Shown here piece by piece: positions 22,743 to 50,988 of a DNA stretch of 64,000 nt (within the stretch, counting starts at the first letter, position 1; every line of letters starts with the position of its first letter). Made by a program: the position numbers and the translations under genes. The stretch comes from Rhea pennata (Eukaryota; Chordata; Aves; Rheiformes; Rheidae): positions 29,693,083-29,757,082 of the forward strand of contig NC_084671.1 in the NCBI RefSeq assembly GCF_028389875.1, given 5' to 3'. A model generated the notes under the pieces. The model was not told where the DNA came from. It did not search any database and saw nothing but the letters and a program-made list of their open reading frames with translations.

Positions 22743-25700
22743 CTGTGGAAAAAGAAGGGAAAGAATTAAGAACTGTGATCACGGGAAACAGCCCAGAGGC
22801 ACTCATCTACAACATGGCTGCTGAGACACTTTGGACCTTACACTGTCAACAGGACCCCAGCTACACCAAGGATAGAAGGGTCCCCCCAGTGCATGGCTTT
22901 GTCCTGCAAGACAGAGATAGGAACAGGTACTTTGGCCACTTCTCCCAGTTCTTTGTTGGAAGGCTCAACTGCAGACAGGCCTAAGACAGCAAACTGGAGA
23001 GGAAGACCCTCAAAGAGACTGTGTTTAAGTGGATTTTCTGTTCCACAATAAACATCATCAACAGTCAGGCAGCAATACCCCGGTCTTTATTTCCCCAATA
23101 TCCCCACAGCAAACACCAGTCACTAGAAGCTACACATACTTACAGTGGATCAGATAGATACTGCCATATGACAAGAGCATGAAGCTAGCAAACTGAGCTA
23201 GTAACTGATCTGGGCTCCCAAAGTCTCCTATTCTGGAAGAAAGTGGCAGCCTAACAAGCAGGAACACCACATCCTTCTTGCTGCAGAAGTAGTATCACTT
23301 TAAAAAGTACAACCACCATCTTGGTGCAAAGCAAATTTCCTTATCCACCAATGCAGTTAGCTTGCCAAAGAGCATAGCCTGAAACATACTAAGCAGATTA
23401 CAGAGGAATAATTAGAGGAATAAATTTACTCAGCTTTTATTCAGCTACTGGATTAACACATTCAGCCTTTCCCAGATCTGATCCTTCCTTAGCAAAAAGA
23501 AGGTAATCCGACACAAGCACGAAAACATACATGCTACAGATTGAATCGGCTGTAATTTAAGACCAGAAGAGGTGGGGGGGGGGAAAAAGAAGGGGGGGAG
23601 GGGAAAAACCCTTGAGTTGCACTGAGAGGGGGAAAGGCAGAGACCGAAGGCCATGCCTGCTTCAGGAGTGGACACACTTCCCTGCAAGGTATCGCTGCCA
23701 CAATGGCATGATGTCAGGGACCTGGAGGCTTACCCTGAGCTTCAAAGGACAGATGAGACTGCACACCAGCTACCACAGGCATCCACTGTTAGTGGGTTCA
23801 CTGCCACTTCCAACGGTCACCCCACACCATCCTGGGGTCCTCAAAGCAGTACAGCAGCTGTCACAGGGAACATTCCCCCCAAAACACAGCTCTCTAGGTG
23901 AGAAGGGCTCATGTAGGGAAATGCTACTGCTCATTTCCTAAGCAAAGCAAAACTTCCAACTCTAATCATCAGTCTTTCTCAGCAAGAACCCTGGAGTAGG
24001 AGCAGGGCACAACTGCAGTCAAGCCCATGTATGAGTTCAAACAGGCCAAACAGAGTGCAGGACGAGGCAACAGTGACAGCACTAGTCTCAACTCATACAT
24101 GCACCATTACAAAGCAAAGGGAAATTCTGGCAGTAGAAGCTGAATCCAGTCTATGAGAGGTGCTTGTCTGACTGCAGGTGCCTGGAGCTAAAAAGCTGTT
24201 TAGCCCTGATGCTCAAGGTTTGCACCAGTTTAAGAGGTAACCAGGGAGAGAGAGGCACCAGGACATCAGGAATCAAGAAGAGGCTCAGCCTACTACACTG
24301 AGTGTGCTCAATGCCTTTAAGGGTAGAGACAGAGATGGAGTCTCCCCACTGCTCCTGTAAGCAATCCCTGCCCAAGGTTCCCAGGCTGCAAAGTCAATGC
24401 TTTCCCCACCCTTCAGCTTTGCAGCACCTCAGTGCCCTCCCATGTGCAGGGAGGAAGGACGGACCCCCTTACCCACATTCACCAGGCATCCTGCTCCTGC
24501 AGAGCACAAATTGGAGGCAGTGCAAGCAGAAGAAACAGACAAATGGAAATGGAGGTGCTGTGAATCTGCTGTGATTGCTGGTCCCAAGCTAGGCCAGCGC
24601 TGGGGGAGTCGAGGGGCTCATCAGAAACAGATTCAAACAGCATTCTTTTCCAGGCTTTTGGCTGAGTAGAAGAACCAGGCAGATGGATTGCTAAACCTTT
24701 TTCAGTGTGACAGTTTGGAAAAAGGAGTAACTGTGGGTGACAGAGCAGGCATTGCCACAGACAGGAGCTCAAATAACAAGACACAGGAAAGAACAAAGCT
24801 CCCCCCCCCACAAACATGAGTTGAGGAATAAGAGAGCAAGCATTTCCTTGAGTTTTCCACATAAGCATGTTAAAAGTACTAGCAAGGGGACTGCAGCAAT
24901 TTGCCAACCCGTTGAAACCACACTGCCTAACAGGGGACAAAATACATAACTCATAAAAATCCTACTTTTATACAAAAATAACTGCAAACATCCAACATCA
25001 GAACGAAGCAAAATTTATTTTCCTGGAGAGACTGATTATGTTGCAACTAATTCCTCCCTTAAGAAAGGGAAAATCAGTTGTTCAGGAGCGCAAATAACCC
25101 TGCTGCCATCTGCTGGCCAAAGGGACCAACAACAACACAGCCTTGCCCCATGAAAATGCATTTGCTACACTCTTCCTCATGACCTGAAGAGCTCCTCGTT
25201 GCTATCTACAATCCTGCAAACCAGTCCTGTGAGGAACAGAGAGGCAGACCATCCAGCTTTGTGCATGGGCAGGGGGAGCAAAATCTGGCAGATGCTGGAG
25301 GTGAAGCTCCTGAAATAGCTGTCTGTAGAGGATGCCTGCACACATGGCATGGTACAAACTGTGTGAGAGCTGTCCAGATTTCTCCCACAGTAGATTTGGC
25401 CCCATTACAATTATGGGATTCATATCAGGCAGACTCTTCATGCACAAAGATTAAACTGGGCTAAAAGATCATGTTCCATTTGCACCCTTCCAGGATAAAC
25501 TTGCAAGTGATAATGTTGTAATTAATTCAGGTGGCAGCTTACAATATGGCAGCAGCCAATATCTACTTTTTCCTCCTCCCACTTGCTTTTAAAATCTAAG
25601 ATTAGCAATGAATTGTACATCACTTGTCTTCCAAGTAAATACTCCTCTCCTAGGCAAGAGAAAATGGTAACACAAGGGCCCCAACCAGGCTCCCATAATG

Positions 25701-28700
25701 TTGTGAGGGAGACTGTCAACTACGCAGGCCAACCACAGAGCAGAAGGCATTATCTCTGCAATTCTGCACTCCAAACCATTTCATGTCAGTGGCCCACACC
25801 AAAAGCCGCATCTGCCTGTACAACTGAGCAGAACTACACAATTCTTCATATCACTCACAGAAAGCCTGACATTTGAGAAGGCTACTCCACTTGTACATCA
25901 AAGCAGACAGAACCCTAGGGCACAAGAGACATCCCTTGACTGGAGGATGGCAGCCTGCAGGAAAAAACAGTGATGTTGCTCCAAACTACAGCTCCAAGGA
26001 GGCAAGGAACTTTTTGTATCTACTGGTTGTTGGGAGGTTTGGTTTTTTTTGGTTCAGACAGGAATCTTACTAGATCTTAATGTTTTAGCAGGGGGTCAGT
26101 CTTTCCTCATCCTGGGTACACCTATACAGACTGCTCTTTTTTGCTATGTACTGAGCTTGCTGAGCACTGCAAGAAGAGGTAGAAAGAAAAGAGAACAGAG
26201 GTGTTCAGCGCATTTAAGATCCCATCTCCCACTTACAGCTCTTTCTCCAGTTGCTGTTGAATAAGTTTTGCTGACTTTGCCATTGTGACATCTAGAAAGA
26301 GGAAAAAAAAAAGTTTAAGTGAGAATTCAGAACCTGTTTCCCTCTTAAGACTGGAGAAGGCAAATCCTGCACAGAACAAGACCCTGATGAGATTGGGGAG
26401 TGGGATGGTGTTAGGATTGCACAACCAGCCTAACAGGTACAGCAAGGCCTGTTTATACCGTGCTACCATAAAGGTCACCAGGATGAAGTCAGCAGTTTTT
26501 GTGCTAGGATAAATGACACTGGAGCTCTAGGTTTACAGGCATAAATGGGAGCAAGCTAAAAGTCTGATACAATGTACGGAATGTCTTTCTTTTTGCTCAC
26601 TGGGAGAAGGGCAGTAAGTCACTTCAAAGAGAAGCTAGAGCGTGATCTTTCACCCACAGACCCAACACTGGCGTTTGTTCTGGCATTTGCAGAGTTCAGC
26701 ACAGTACTTTCTAACCTATGGCACATGGACCCCTGAAGGCCCCGTGCTAGTCCTAATATGCCTATGGGAAATAATGAAGAAAAAAATAATAATAATTAAA
26801 AAGCCTGGTTCTGACAGAAAGCTTCAGATCGTTACAGAGGAAACCTGACCTCCACTGGAAAAGTTACAGAGATTTGAAAATTTGGTACTTTTCAGTAACT
26901 GAATCTTCCTGCTCACTGAAGCAAGAGAAAGCAGGTAACCATGGCAGATAAACAGCTGATTTTGAGACTGAGGTTACCAAGTGTACAGAGGTAGCTCACT
27001 ATGCTCAAATGGATCCTACTTTCTGCTGCCCACAGATCCAGGAAAACAGTTCTGCACAGGCTCCTGTTTCCTTCCAGAAAGCTATCTAAACACCTGCAGC
27101 TCCTCTTTGAGTGGTGCCTACTTGCATAGTTGTTTGAGATACCCGACCTAATTATTCTTCTAATAGCTGCTAGAAATGTTCCTGCTGAGTAGTTTCTGAA
27201 CCTACAGCTAATTTCCAGCCTTCATTTTGCTGAAGTTCCATTTCCTAAAGAATTCAGTATCCATGGCATAAACCCATGTTACTCTATGACTGAATCACTA
27301 TTTTATTCTGCACAACAGCAAATACCTTGCTTATTGCAAGCAATCAGCAATGCAGGCGCATTTTTGAGGATGGTGCTATCGACCAGGACCTGGTACAGGA
27401 ACTCTGCCACATCCTTCACCTCCCGCTGGAATGCCACGCTGTCCACCACAAACACGATTGCTCTGGAGGAAAGGGGAAAGAACACATGCTGAGCCAGCAG
27501 CTCTGTAACCACCTGGCCACTGCAGATATTCCAGTCTAGACTAACACATTCATTTCCAGACCTGATTTCATTCAACCCAAAAGCTGAGGATATTCTCTGG
27601 ATGTAAAAGCCAGGGTAGACCAGGGTGTTGGAAGATCTAGTCTTAAAGCTCAGTAGGGCATGCAAACATGCATCTCACTGCATAAACATCACTGCCAATA
27701 GCCAGTGTCAAAGTATAGTTGCCTTCACCAGGAAGCCCCTGTAGACTGAATACCTTCCCATCAGAAGAGTGTTAAAACACTGAGTTAAGCTCTGGGAATG
27801 CAACTTCTGCTTCTCCTACCACAGGCTCCTTGAGCTAAGCAAACACCATCTGGGGCTATGGAAGGCTGGATGCAATATTGACCTGCAAGGAAATACGGTG
27901 CTGCATACAGATCAGGGGTTCTACCATGATGCAGCACCAAACCTGTCCCCAAACTGGACTAACAAAGAAGTATGGCCAACAAAGATTCCCTTTCACCAGA
28001 ATGCCAGACTGACACTTTTGCTGCAAAGCCCTAGAGCTGGCACAGTCTTAGCATGTGACAACAGCAGGATCCAGATCATCTCCTCTTCTCTCCATGAGCA
28101 GGGTATCTTCTGCAGTTTGGTGCATGTTGGCTGAAATACACCTGACATACAGCCCCCCACAGGAAATCTGCTGCTCTGTCCTAGGGATGTAACACAACCC
28201 TTGACCCTCCCAGCTGCATGTCCTTTGCCTCCTGACCCACTACAAACTCAGGCAAGTGCAGAAAGCCAAACAGTAATCAACTTTCACCACCACAAAGCAC
28301 AGCTAATGATTCTCAGGGCATCAACTGCATGGGGTGAATACAGCCCAGCTCACAGTGCATCACATTCTCAATGTCATCATCTAGTTAATCACAATAACAT
28401 CACCTGCCACCTGTCAGCCTCCTATAAGTTACCTGGCTGCAGCCTTGAACCTCTCCAAGAACTGAGGCCGTAAACTCTTATGGCCTGGGAGGTCGATCAA
28501 GGTCACATTAGCACTCTGGAGACAGAAGAAAGAAGATATTAGCAACACGTGATCAGCAGTACACGTCCTCAAGGCCTAGGAAAATACAATCTTCATAGCA
28601 GATTCCAGTTAGCTTGGTGCTGGGGCAGAAGTGAGCCGGTGAATCCCCATACAGGACAGAAGCACATAACTCTTGCCAAAGCAAAGTCTCTCCCCCAACC

Positions 28701-31117
28701 CAAACAATTCTAATAAGCAAAAGAAACGCTGGGAAGCAACACTCACAGCCAAGACTTGGTAAGTAGGCAGCCAATACCAACAAACCATCCAGCAGATGGA
28801 GCATGACTTAAGAGAGAAAGCCCAACCTGTTTCTCCTTCACAGTTTCTGCCCTCCAACTAACCTACAGACACAGCATGAAAGACAAAGCTTCATCAGTCA
28901 TCTTTCTCAATACACCTTCAGATTTGCTGCCCCTGGCAGCAAGTAGATCTCTGCACATCACAATCACAAATTCCTGTCCTGCACGTTCCTGATACGTAAT
29001 GCTGATCCCACAAGTTCTGAATCAAGATATCTGTATTCACACACACAATCTATCCAACTACAATTCCACCTAAATACACTTAAATCTGGGGGGAGTAACA
29101 GGAAGAAATGCCCTTGCAAAGCACTCTTTGAATTGAAAGAAGTGAATGCCTATTTCCAGTCTACCAGACAAAGCAATGACATTAAAGAGAATTCCTCACA
29201 CATGTTCCTAAGCAAAACGCGGCTAAGTAGGACCATGTCATCTTTCTGAGTACCACTCCAGATGTTCTCAAGATGGGGAGAGAGCACTACAGAAGACTAT
29301 CTACTTATTGCTTTGGGATTTTAGTGGAAACCTTAACTGCAATAATAAAAAAAAAAAAGTAATCACAAAAGCAGCCATCTCTTTTACAACATTCTTCCAC
29401 CTCTCCCCCTCCAAATATTTCCTATCAGTCTGCCCAACCTTAAAAAATTTCATTTTGCTAAGTTTTTAAACTTATTATTACTACTACTGTCACTGAAGAT
29501 TGTCAGAATGCAACATTCTCTACCTTACAGTTCACTTTGTACGTTCACCAGCTCTTAACATTCTGCCAGCTTGCCAGTTTCCTCCATTATGTGTTCACCC
29601 AGCAACAGGAAAAGAAACATTTCTAAATCTAAAGAGAGAGCATCATAAATTTGAAGAAACTTGGTCTGTTATATAGCCCAGAAACTGAAAGTAACCAAAA
29701 GTTTTTTTGAGATTATCTAAAGTTCAACTGGAGAGTCTTTTCAAAGCTGCTTAAGTTTTTAAATGTAGATTTTCTTGGGAGTGACAGAAAGTACTGCCAA
29801 GTTAATAAACAGAACAGGATGGAATGTTCCCTTATATATCTCCTTACCGCTCCAAACTAGGCCTCTGTCTCCACAGTACTACATATTTTATTCCACTTGC
29901 AAAAGCAGCTCTTTTTTTCTATATATAAAAAAAAAAGTACACACCCACACACTTACTTGTCTTTCCAAAACCGACACACAGTTGTGGCTTTCAGTTGAAC
30001 AAGTTTCACACTCTGATAGGAAAAAAAAAAAACTTGCATAGCCAAAGAATCCCTAATACCTCCCAATTTTTTGCTTGCCTTTCCAGTCTGCAGTGACTAT
30101 TGCAGAAAAATCCTATCCTAGATTTGAACCAAACTAGGGACTGATTTCAAGCTGGGAAGACTGAAACATACATAGAATCAAGTCAGGCTCAACAAAGGAA
30201 ATCAACTTCATTCTCACCACAGAGAAACAAAGGTATCAGCTGGTTGAAACAGTTTCATGTAAATTTATGAAACATCAAACAAATGCCTGCTCACCTTGCC
30301 GTTGCTGACTCTGTAAACAGCAGAACTATCGGTTATAGAGGTCTGGGTGTCTCGGTACTTGCCTGTCAACAGCTGTGAAGGGAAATCAAACATTTTCAAG
30401 AAAGGACACTAAAGGAACACTGTCTTAAACTCCTGAGTTGATGAAATGTAAAGTGATCTTTAAACAGTAACACACTTCAAACACCACTTTAAATCTTAGC
30501 ATTTATAATTTTTTTTTCCTCAAGAGTCTTCAAATACACTCAGTAAGGAAAACAAAATCTGTACTTATATAATGAATCTTCATGTTTTAAAAACAAGGAA
30601 CAAGGTGGGCCTGTAAATCCCACTGAGCGTCTTCACCTCACTAGGGAAGAGGGCCAGATAGCAGACGGGAAGGCGCACAAGACACCTCCTCCTCACATTG
30701 GCTTTTTTCGCAGCCACAATGAGACGCCGGTCGCCACTCACCCTGGCGAAAAGCAGTGTTTTCCCGGCATCGCAAAGGCCCAGCAGCAGCACCGCCTTCC
30801 GGCTGCTCTTCCTGCCCTGGATGAACCTCCAGATCACTGCAGAAGAGAGAAAACTCACTTAAATCCGCCGCTAGCGGCACCTGGGCGCTCCTATGGAAAG
30901 CCCGGACGGCTCATGCACAAGCCGGGGCCGGCTCGAGGGCGGCCGAGACGGCGCTGGGGCAGACCGCGGAGCGCCCCTGCGCGGCCCGGGGACTCGACTC
31001 ACGCAGCGTGAGGGCCACAGCGAGCAGCGCCAGGAGGACGGAGAGGACAGCGGGGTCAGGGGCCCGCAGCTCCCGCCGCAGCGAGTCCAGGTACGGCTCC
31101 AGTCCACCCGCCGCCAT
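22526..31117 (-). CDS. SRPRB: SRPRB, signal recognition particle receptor beta subunit (complete)
   Basis: SRPRB is the ER-membrane GTPase that anchors the SRP receptor alpha subunit and so docks ribosome-nascent chains at the translocon. Seven exons on the minus strand join in frame: 31003-31117, 30742-30836, 30295-30372, 28433-28515, 27326-27462, 26237-26291, 22526-22742. The total is 780 nt, 259 residues plus stop; human is 271. A hydrophobic segment at about 22-41 is the single membrane anchor. GTPase boxes are GLCDAGKT (58-65), DLPG (104-107) and NKQD (167-170). The C-terminus DLEKWLAKIA matches the family. The start is the ATG at 31117; a GTG upstream is not needed. It converges on RAB6B and lies downstream of TF on the same strand. 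The N-terminus is shorter than in mammals. The identification is firm. Confidence 0.97.
22743..26236 (-). other. SRPRB: SRPRB intron 6
   Basis: A 3.5-kb intron. A G-rich patch (23574-23604, including G10) is the only structured element noticed; the open frames show no family motifs. Confidence 0.7.
23574..23604 (+). repeat. G-rich tract
   Basis: G10 at 23574-23583 is followed by an A-rich break, then G8 and G4 runs. It could form a G-quadruplex on the plus strand, antisense to SRPRB. Confidence 0.6.
26237..26291 (-). CDS. SRPRB: SRPRB exon 6
   Basis: A 55-nt exon, residues 170-188 (DVTMAKSAKLIQQQLEKEL). Acceptor TTTCTAG, donor GTAAGT. Confidence 0.94.
27326..27462 (-). CDS. SRPRB: SRPRB exon 5
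   Basis: Residues 124-170, AIVFVVDSVAFQREVKDVAE through LLIACNKQ. The NKQD guanine-binding box is split across this junction. Donor GTATTT. Confidence 0.95.
28433..28515 (-). CDS. SRPRB: SRPRB exon 4
   Basis: Residues 97-124, SANVTLIDLPGHKSLRPQFL and onward, with the DLPG switch II box. Acceptor CTCCAG, donor GTAACT. Confidence 0.94.
30295..30372 (-). CDS. SRPRB: SRPRB exon 3
   Basis: Residues 71-96, 26 whole codons with no split (LLTGKYRDTQTSITDSSAVY and onward). This is the switch I region. Acceptor TTCACAG, donor GTGAGC. Confidence 0.94.
30742..30836 (-). CDS. SRPRB: SRPRB exon 2
   Basis: Residues 39-70. Contains the rest of the anchor (LIWRFIQGRK) and the P-loop GLCDAGKT. Acceptor TCTGCAG, donor GTGAGT. 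Confidence 0.95.
31003..31117 (-). CDS. SRPRB: SRPRB exon 1
   Basis: Residues 1-38 plus one base. Starts MAAGGLEPYLDSLRRELR and runs into the hydrophobic anchor (VLSVLLALLAVALTL). Donor GTGAGT. The exon lies in a CpG-rich region. Confidence 0.95.
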
Positions 31118-31261
31118 GGCCGCCCGCACACGTGGCGCTGCCGCGCCGCGTCACGTCGCTTACGTCACTTCTGCTTCCGCTCCCTCCGCCTCCTGGGAAG
31201 TGCAGCCCGCCCCTCCACCGGCGCGCGGCCTGTCGGGGGCTGTAGGCCCGCTCGAAACCCC

Positions 31262-31276
31262 ATGGGAAATGTAGTT
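31262..31276 (-). promoter_or_regulatory. ZNF143/THAP11-type SBS motif candidate
   Basis: On the minus strand this reads ACTACATTTCCCA, differing by one base from the remembered core ACTACAATTCCCA. A weaker relative (TGGGAAGTGCAGC on the plus strand) lies at 31194-31206. Confidence 0.55.
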
Positions 31277-31463
31277 TCTGTGTCTGAGTGGGGGTGGCCG
31301 TTGCGGGTGGGGGAGGTAGGTGTTAGCGGCTGTGGCCGCAGACATAGCTCTCGTGGCAGCCCCCTCGGCCGTGTCGCGGCACAGGTCCGCGTCCAGCGAG
31401 GAAAGGAGGCAGGTGGGGCCACTTGCCTGGGCCTTGGCTGGGGTCGCAATGAGGCTGGGGTCA

Positions 31464-31515
31464 GGGTCAAGGCCAGGGCCTGGGCCTGGGCCGTGGGCCT
31501 GGGCCAGGGCCTGGC
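31464..31515. repeat. GGGCCT-type short tandem repeat
   Basis: An imperfect array of GGGCCTG/GGGCCAGG units in the CpG-rich area upstream of SRPRB. It creates a long but meaningless open frame on the plus strand. Confidence 0.7.
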
Positions 31516-31560
31516 GTTTGGGGCCCTGAGGTGAGTCAGTGTGACAGGGCCCCCGAAGTC

Positions 31561-33073
31561 AGCAGTGTCGAGGGGGAAGCAGGGAGGTGGTGCGTCATGC
31601 TTTGGACCTGGGCACATGCCACAGGGAGCATGGCATGCACCCGAGACATGAAGGCCCCGGGGAAACACTAGGGCAGAGGTGCCCAACAGGCCACTTGGCA
31701 GGAGGTGGATGGACAAGGCTACTGTAGGGAGGTTGTGCAAAAAATCCAAAAGACAGAATTGATTAGTAATGGGAAACTGTAATTTTGCCCAGCATCTGTT
31801 GGGAAGTTAACAAGGCAGCCCTTAGCTGGTCTCTTCGCAGCCTACCCTCTGCATGCAGCAGCAATGACATCCTGGTTCTCTGCTGCCTACAGGGATATGC
31901 ATTTGGAAACTGTTGGAAGAAGAGGAATGACTACTGTTAAGAGAGTGGGTGGAGGGCCGGGATTCATCCAAATGGTCCCCAAACCCAGATGCAGGCTCCA
32001 AAGCTCATGCTAGTCTAGGAGGTGAAGGAGCATGTTGGCCATTACTGCAAGAGCCTATATTAAATGCACAACAAAGTATTGAAAAGAAAGAGAAAGAAAC
32101 TGCAGAACTCCTGATAGAGCTCTTTAAATAACTGGACATAAAACACTCTGAAAAACTGAAGAAGTAAGAGCACATGAAAAAAGTAGTGCAGCTAGCATAA
32201 ATATGGGATACAGATTCAGAAAGTTTAAGGTCTAAGGTGAGTTTTGATTAGCAGGGAACATTTAAAAAGGACAAAAGTGCTATAAATACACAAAACCGTT
32301 CAGAGGATACTGCATAATCTCTTTCTTTGCTAGTCTTTAAAAGCAGGTTAAACAAGCCACCTTTCCAATATACTTGATCCTGTGTAAACAAACCAAATTC
32401 CATTGCTTCCCTACATTTCTCTCTTCTAAACTAATCTTCAGTCGGGCTAGTAAACTTTTCACATCACATACCATATGCCATTCAGAAGTTATAACTGCAA
32501 GTCCATCAAAATACTCCCTGAAAATCTGAAGTCGATAGCATTTCACTGCAGTCATCACCTCTGTCATGCCTGCTTTCACCTTAGGGGTGGGACCTGATGG
32601 CTTGTTGCAGACTCCCTTCCTCTGAAGCACAGAACCTCAGTAGGCCCTTTTTAGTCTTGCCTTTTTATTTTCATCATGGATCAGAGTCAGGCTACCCACC
32701 TACTTGTTTAATTTCAGATCAGCAGCACATAAGCGTGGACTACCAAAATAATAAGAAGTCTGAGCCTGGAATATCCAAGTCAAATATTCTGTATTTTAGG
32801 AGCACTGCCTGATAGAAATAGTTGTGCTGTCTGCATTATTCAGACCCAGCCAGCTGAGATACAATATGGAGGGGTTTATGTTCACACTTTCCCTCTCATG
32901 ACCACATGTGCACTGATAATTAGGATCTAGGATATATTTAACTATTTTACTTTGAAAAAATGGCAACAGCCAAAGTGGTATCTGGCACTGGACTACAGCA
33001 AGAGGTACTGGGGAAGGAATGGGCTTCATTAATGGTTTGAAAAATCTCAAGAATCCCATTTAGACTTTAAGAT
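31561..33073. other. TF-SRPRB intergenic region
   Basis: About 1.5 kb between the TF polyadenylation signal and the CpG-rich SRPRB promoter. A 97-codon open frame on the minus strand (32337-32630) has no recognisable family. No repeat identified. Confidence 0.6.
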
Positions 33074-33079
33074 TTTATT
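33074..33079 (-). terminator. TF: TF polyadenylation signal AATAAA
   Basis: AATAAA on the minus strand, about 185 bases after the TF stop codon. This is a reasonable 3' UTR length for an ovotransferrin transcript. Confidence 0.75.
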
Positions 33080-33261
33080 TTTTGCTATGATGGCAGCAGA
33101 GAACTGAAGTTTTGAACAGCCACTTTCAGAATGTGGAAGGGTAAAGAAAGCAGCAAAGGCAGAAGGCTCTCTGTGAGTAGGTGTTCGGTGTTGAGGACGC
33201 AAGGAAGAGTATTGGCTCAAAGTTTCCTCCCCTTTTGACAAGGGTTCCTCACTTCCCACTA

Positions 33262-50841
<17,580 letters not shown>

Positions 50842-50940
50842 ACTTGACCAGGGAGTCAGATGCAGAGGAGAGGGTGCAGCCGCCTTGGTCACAGACTGTC
50901 CCCTCCAAGTCTGTGATGGCTCCGGAACCGCTTTCTCCCC

Positions 50941-50949
50941 CCTTTTATA
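50941..50949 (-). promoter_or_regulatory. TF: TF TATA box
   Basis: TATAAAAGG on the minus strand, ending 100 bases before the TF start codon. This places transcription start near 50916 and gives a 5' UTR of about 75 nt, as I recall for chicken ovotransferrin. Confidence 0.85.
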
Positions 50950-50970
50950 GAGAAACAGCCCTGGCTGTGT

Positions 50971-50988
50971 TTGCAAAAGCAATGACCT
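50971..50988 (-). promoter_or_regulatory. TF: C/EBP-like and nuclear-receptor half-site cluster upstream of TF
   Basis: On the plus strand TTGCAAAAGCAAT (50971-50983, inverted TTGC/GCAA arms) overlaps TGACCT (50983-50988). C/EBP and HNF4/COUP-TF sites are known in vertebrate transferrin promoters; binding here is inferred from sequence and position, about 25-45 bases upstream of the TATA box. Confidence 0.5.

Larger units (their letters stand above)
26292..30294 (-). other. SRPRB: SRPRB introns 3-5 (around exons 4 and 5)
   Basis: Non-coding apart from the two exons. No repeat or RNA gene recognised; several short A or T runs only. Confidence 0.65.
30860..31560. promoter_or_regulatory. SRPRB: CpG-rich promoter region of SRPRB
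   Basis: CpG density is far above the rest of the window and covers exon 1, the start codon and about 400 bp upstream. There is no TATA box near the start. On the minus strand, within 160 bp upstream of the ATG, there are an E-box CACGTG-type site (31128-31135), a CRE-like TGACGTAA (31160-31167), an ETS-like GCGGAAG (about 31173-31180) and a ZNF143-like motif (31262-31276). This fits a housekeeping promoter; factor binding is inferred only. Confidence 0.8.

Noticed and set aside
31118..31129. An upstream GTG start adding four residues to SRPRB
   Set aside because: The in-frame ATG at 31117 has a good context and gives the MAAGG start expected for the family.
30893..31534. 213-codon plus-strand open frame over the SRPRB start
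   Set aside because: It is a shadow of the CpG-rich promoter and exon 1; composition is Arg/Gly-rich, with no family motifs.
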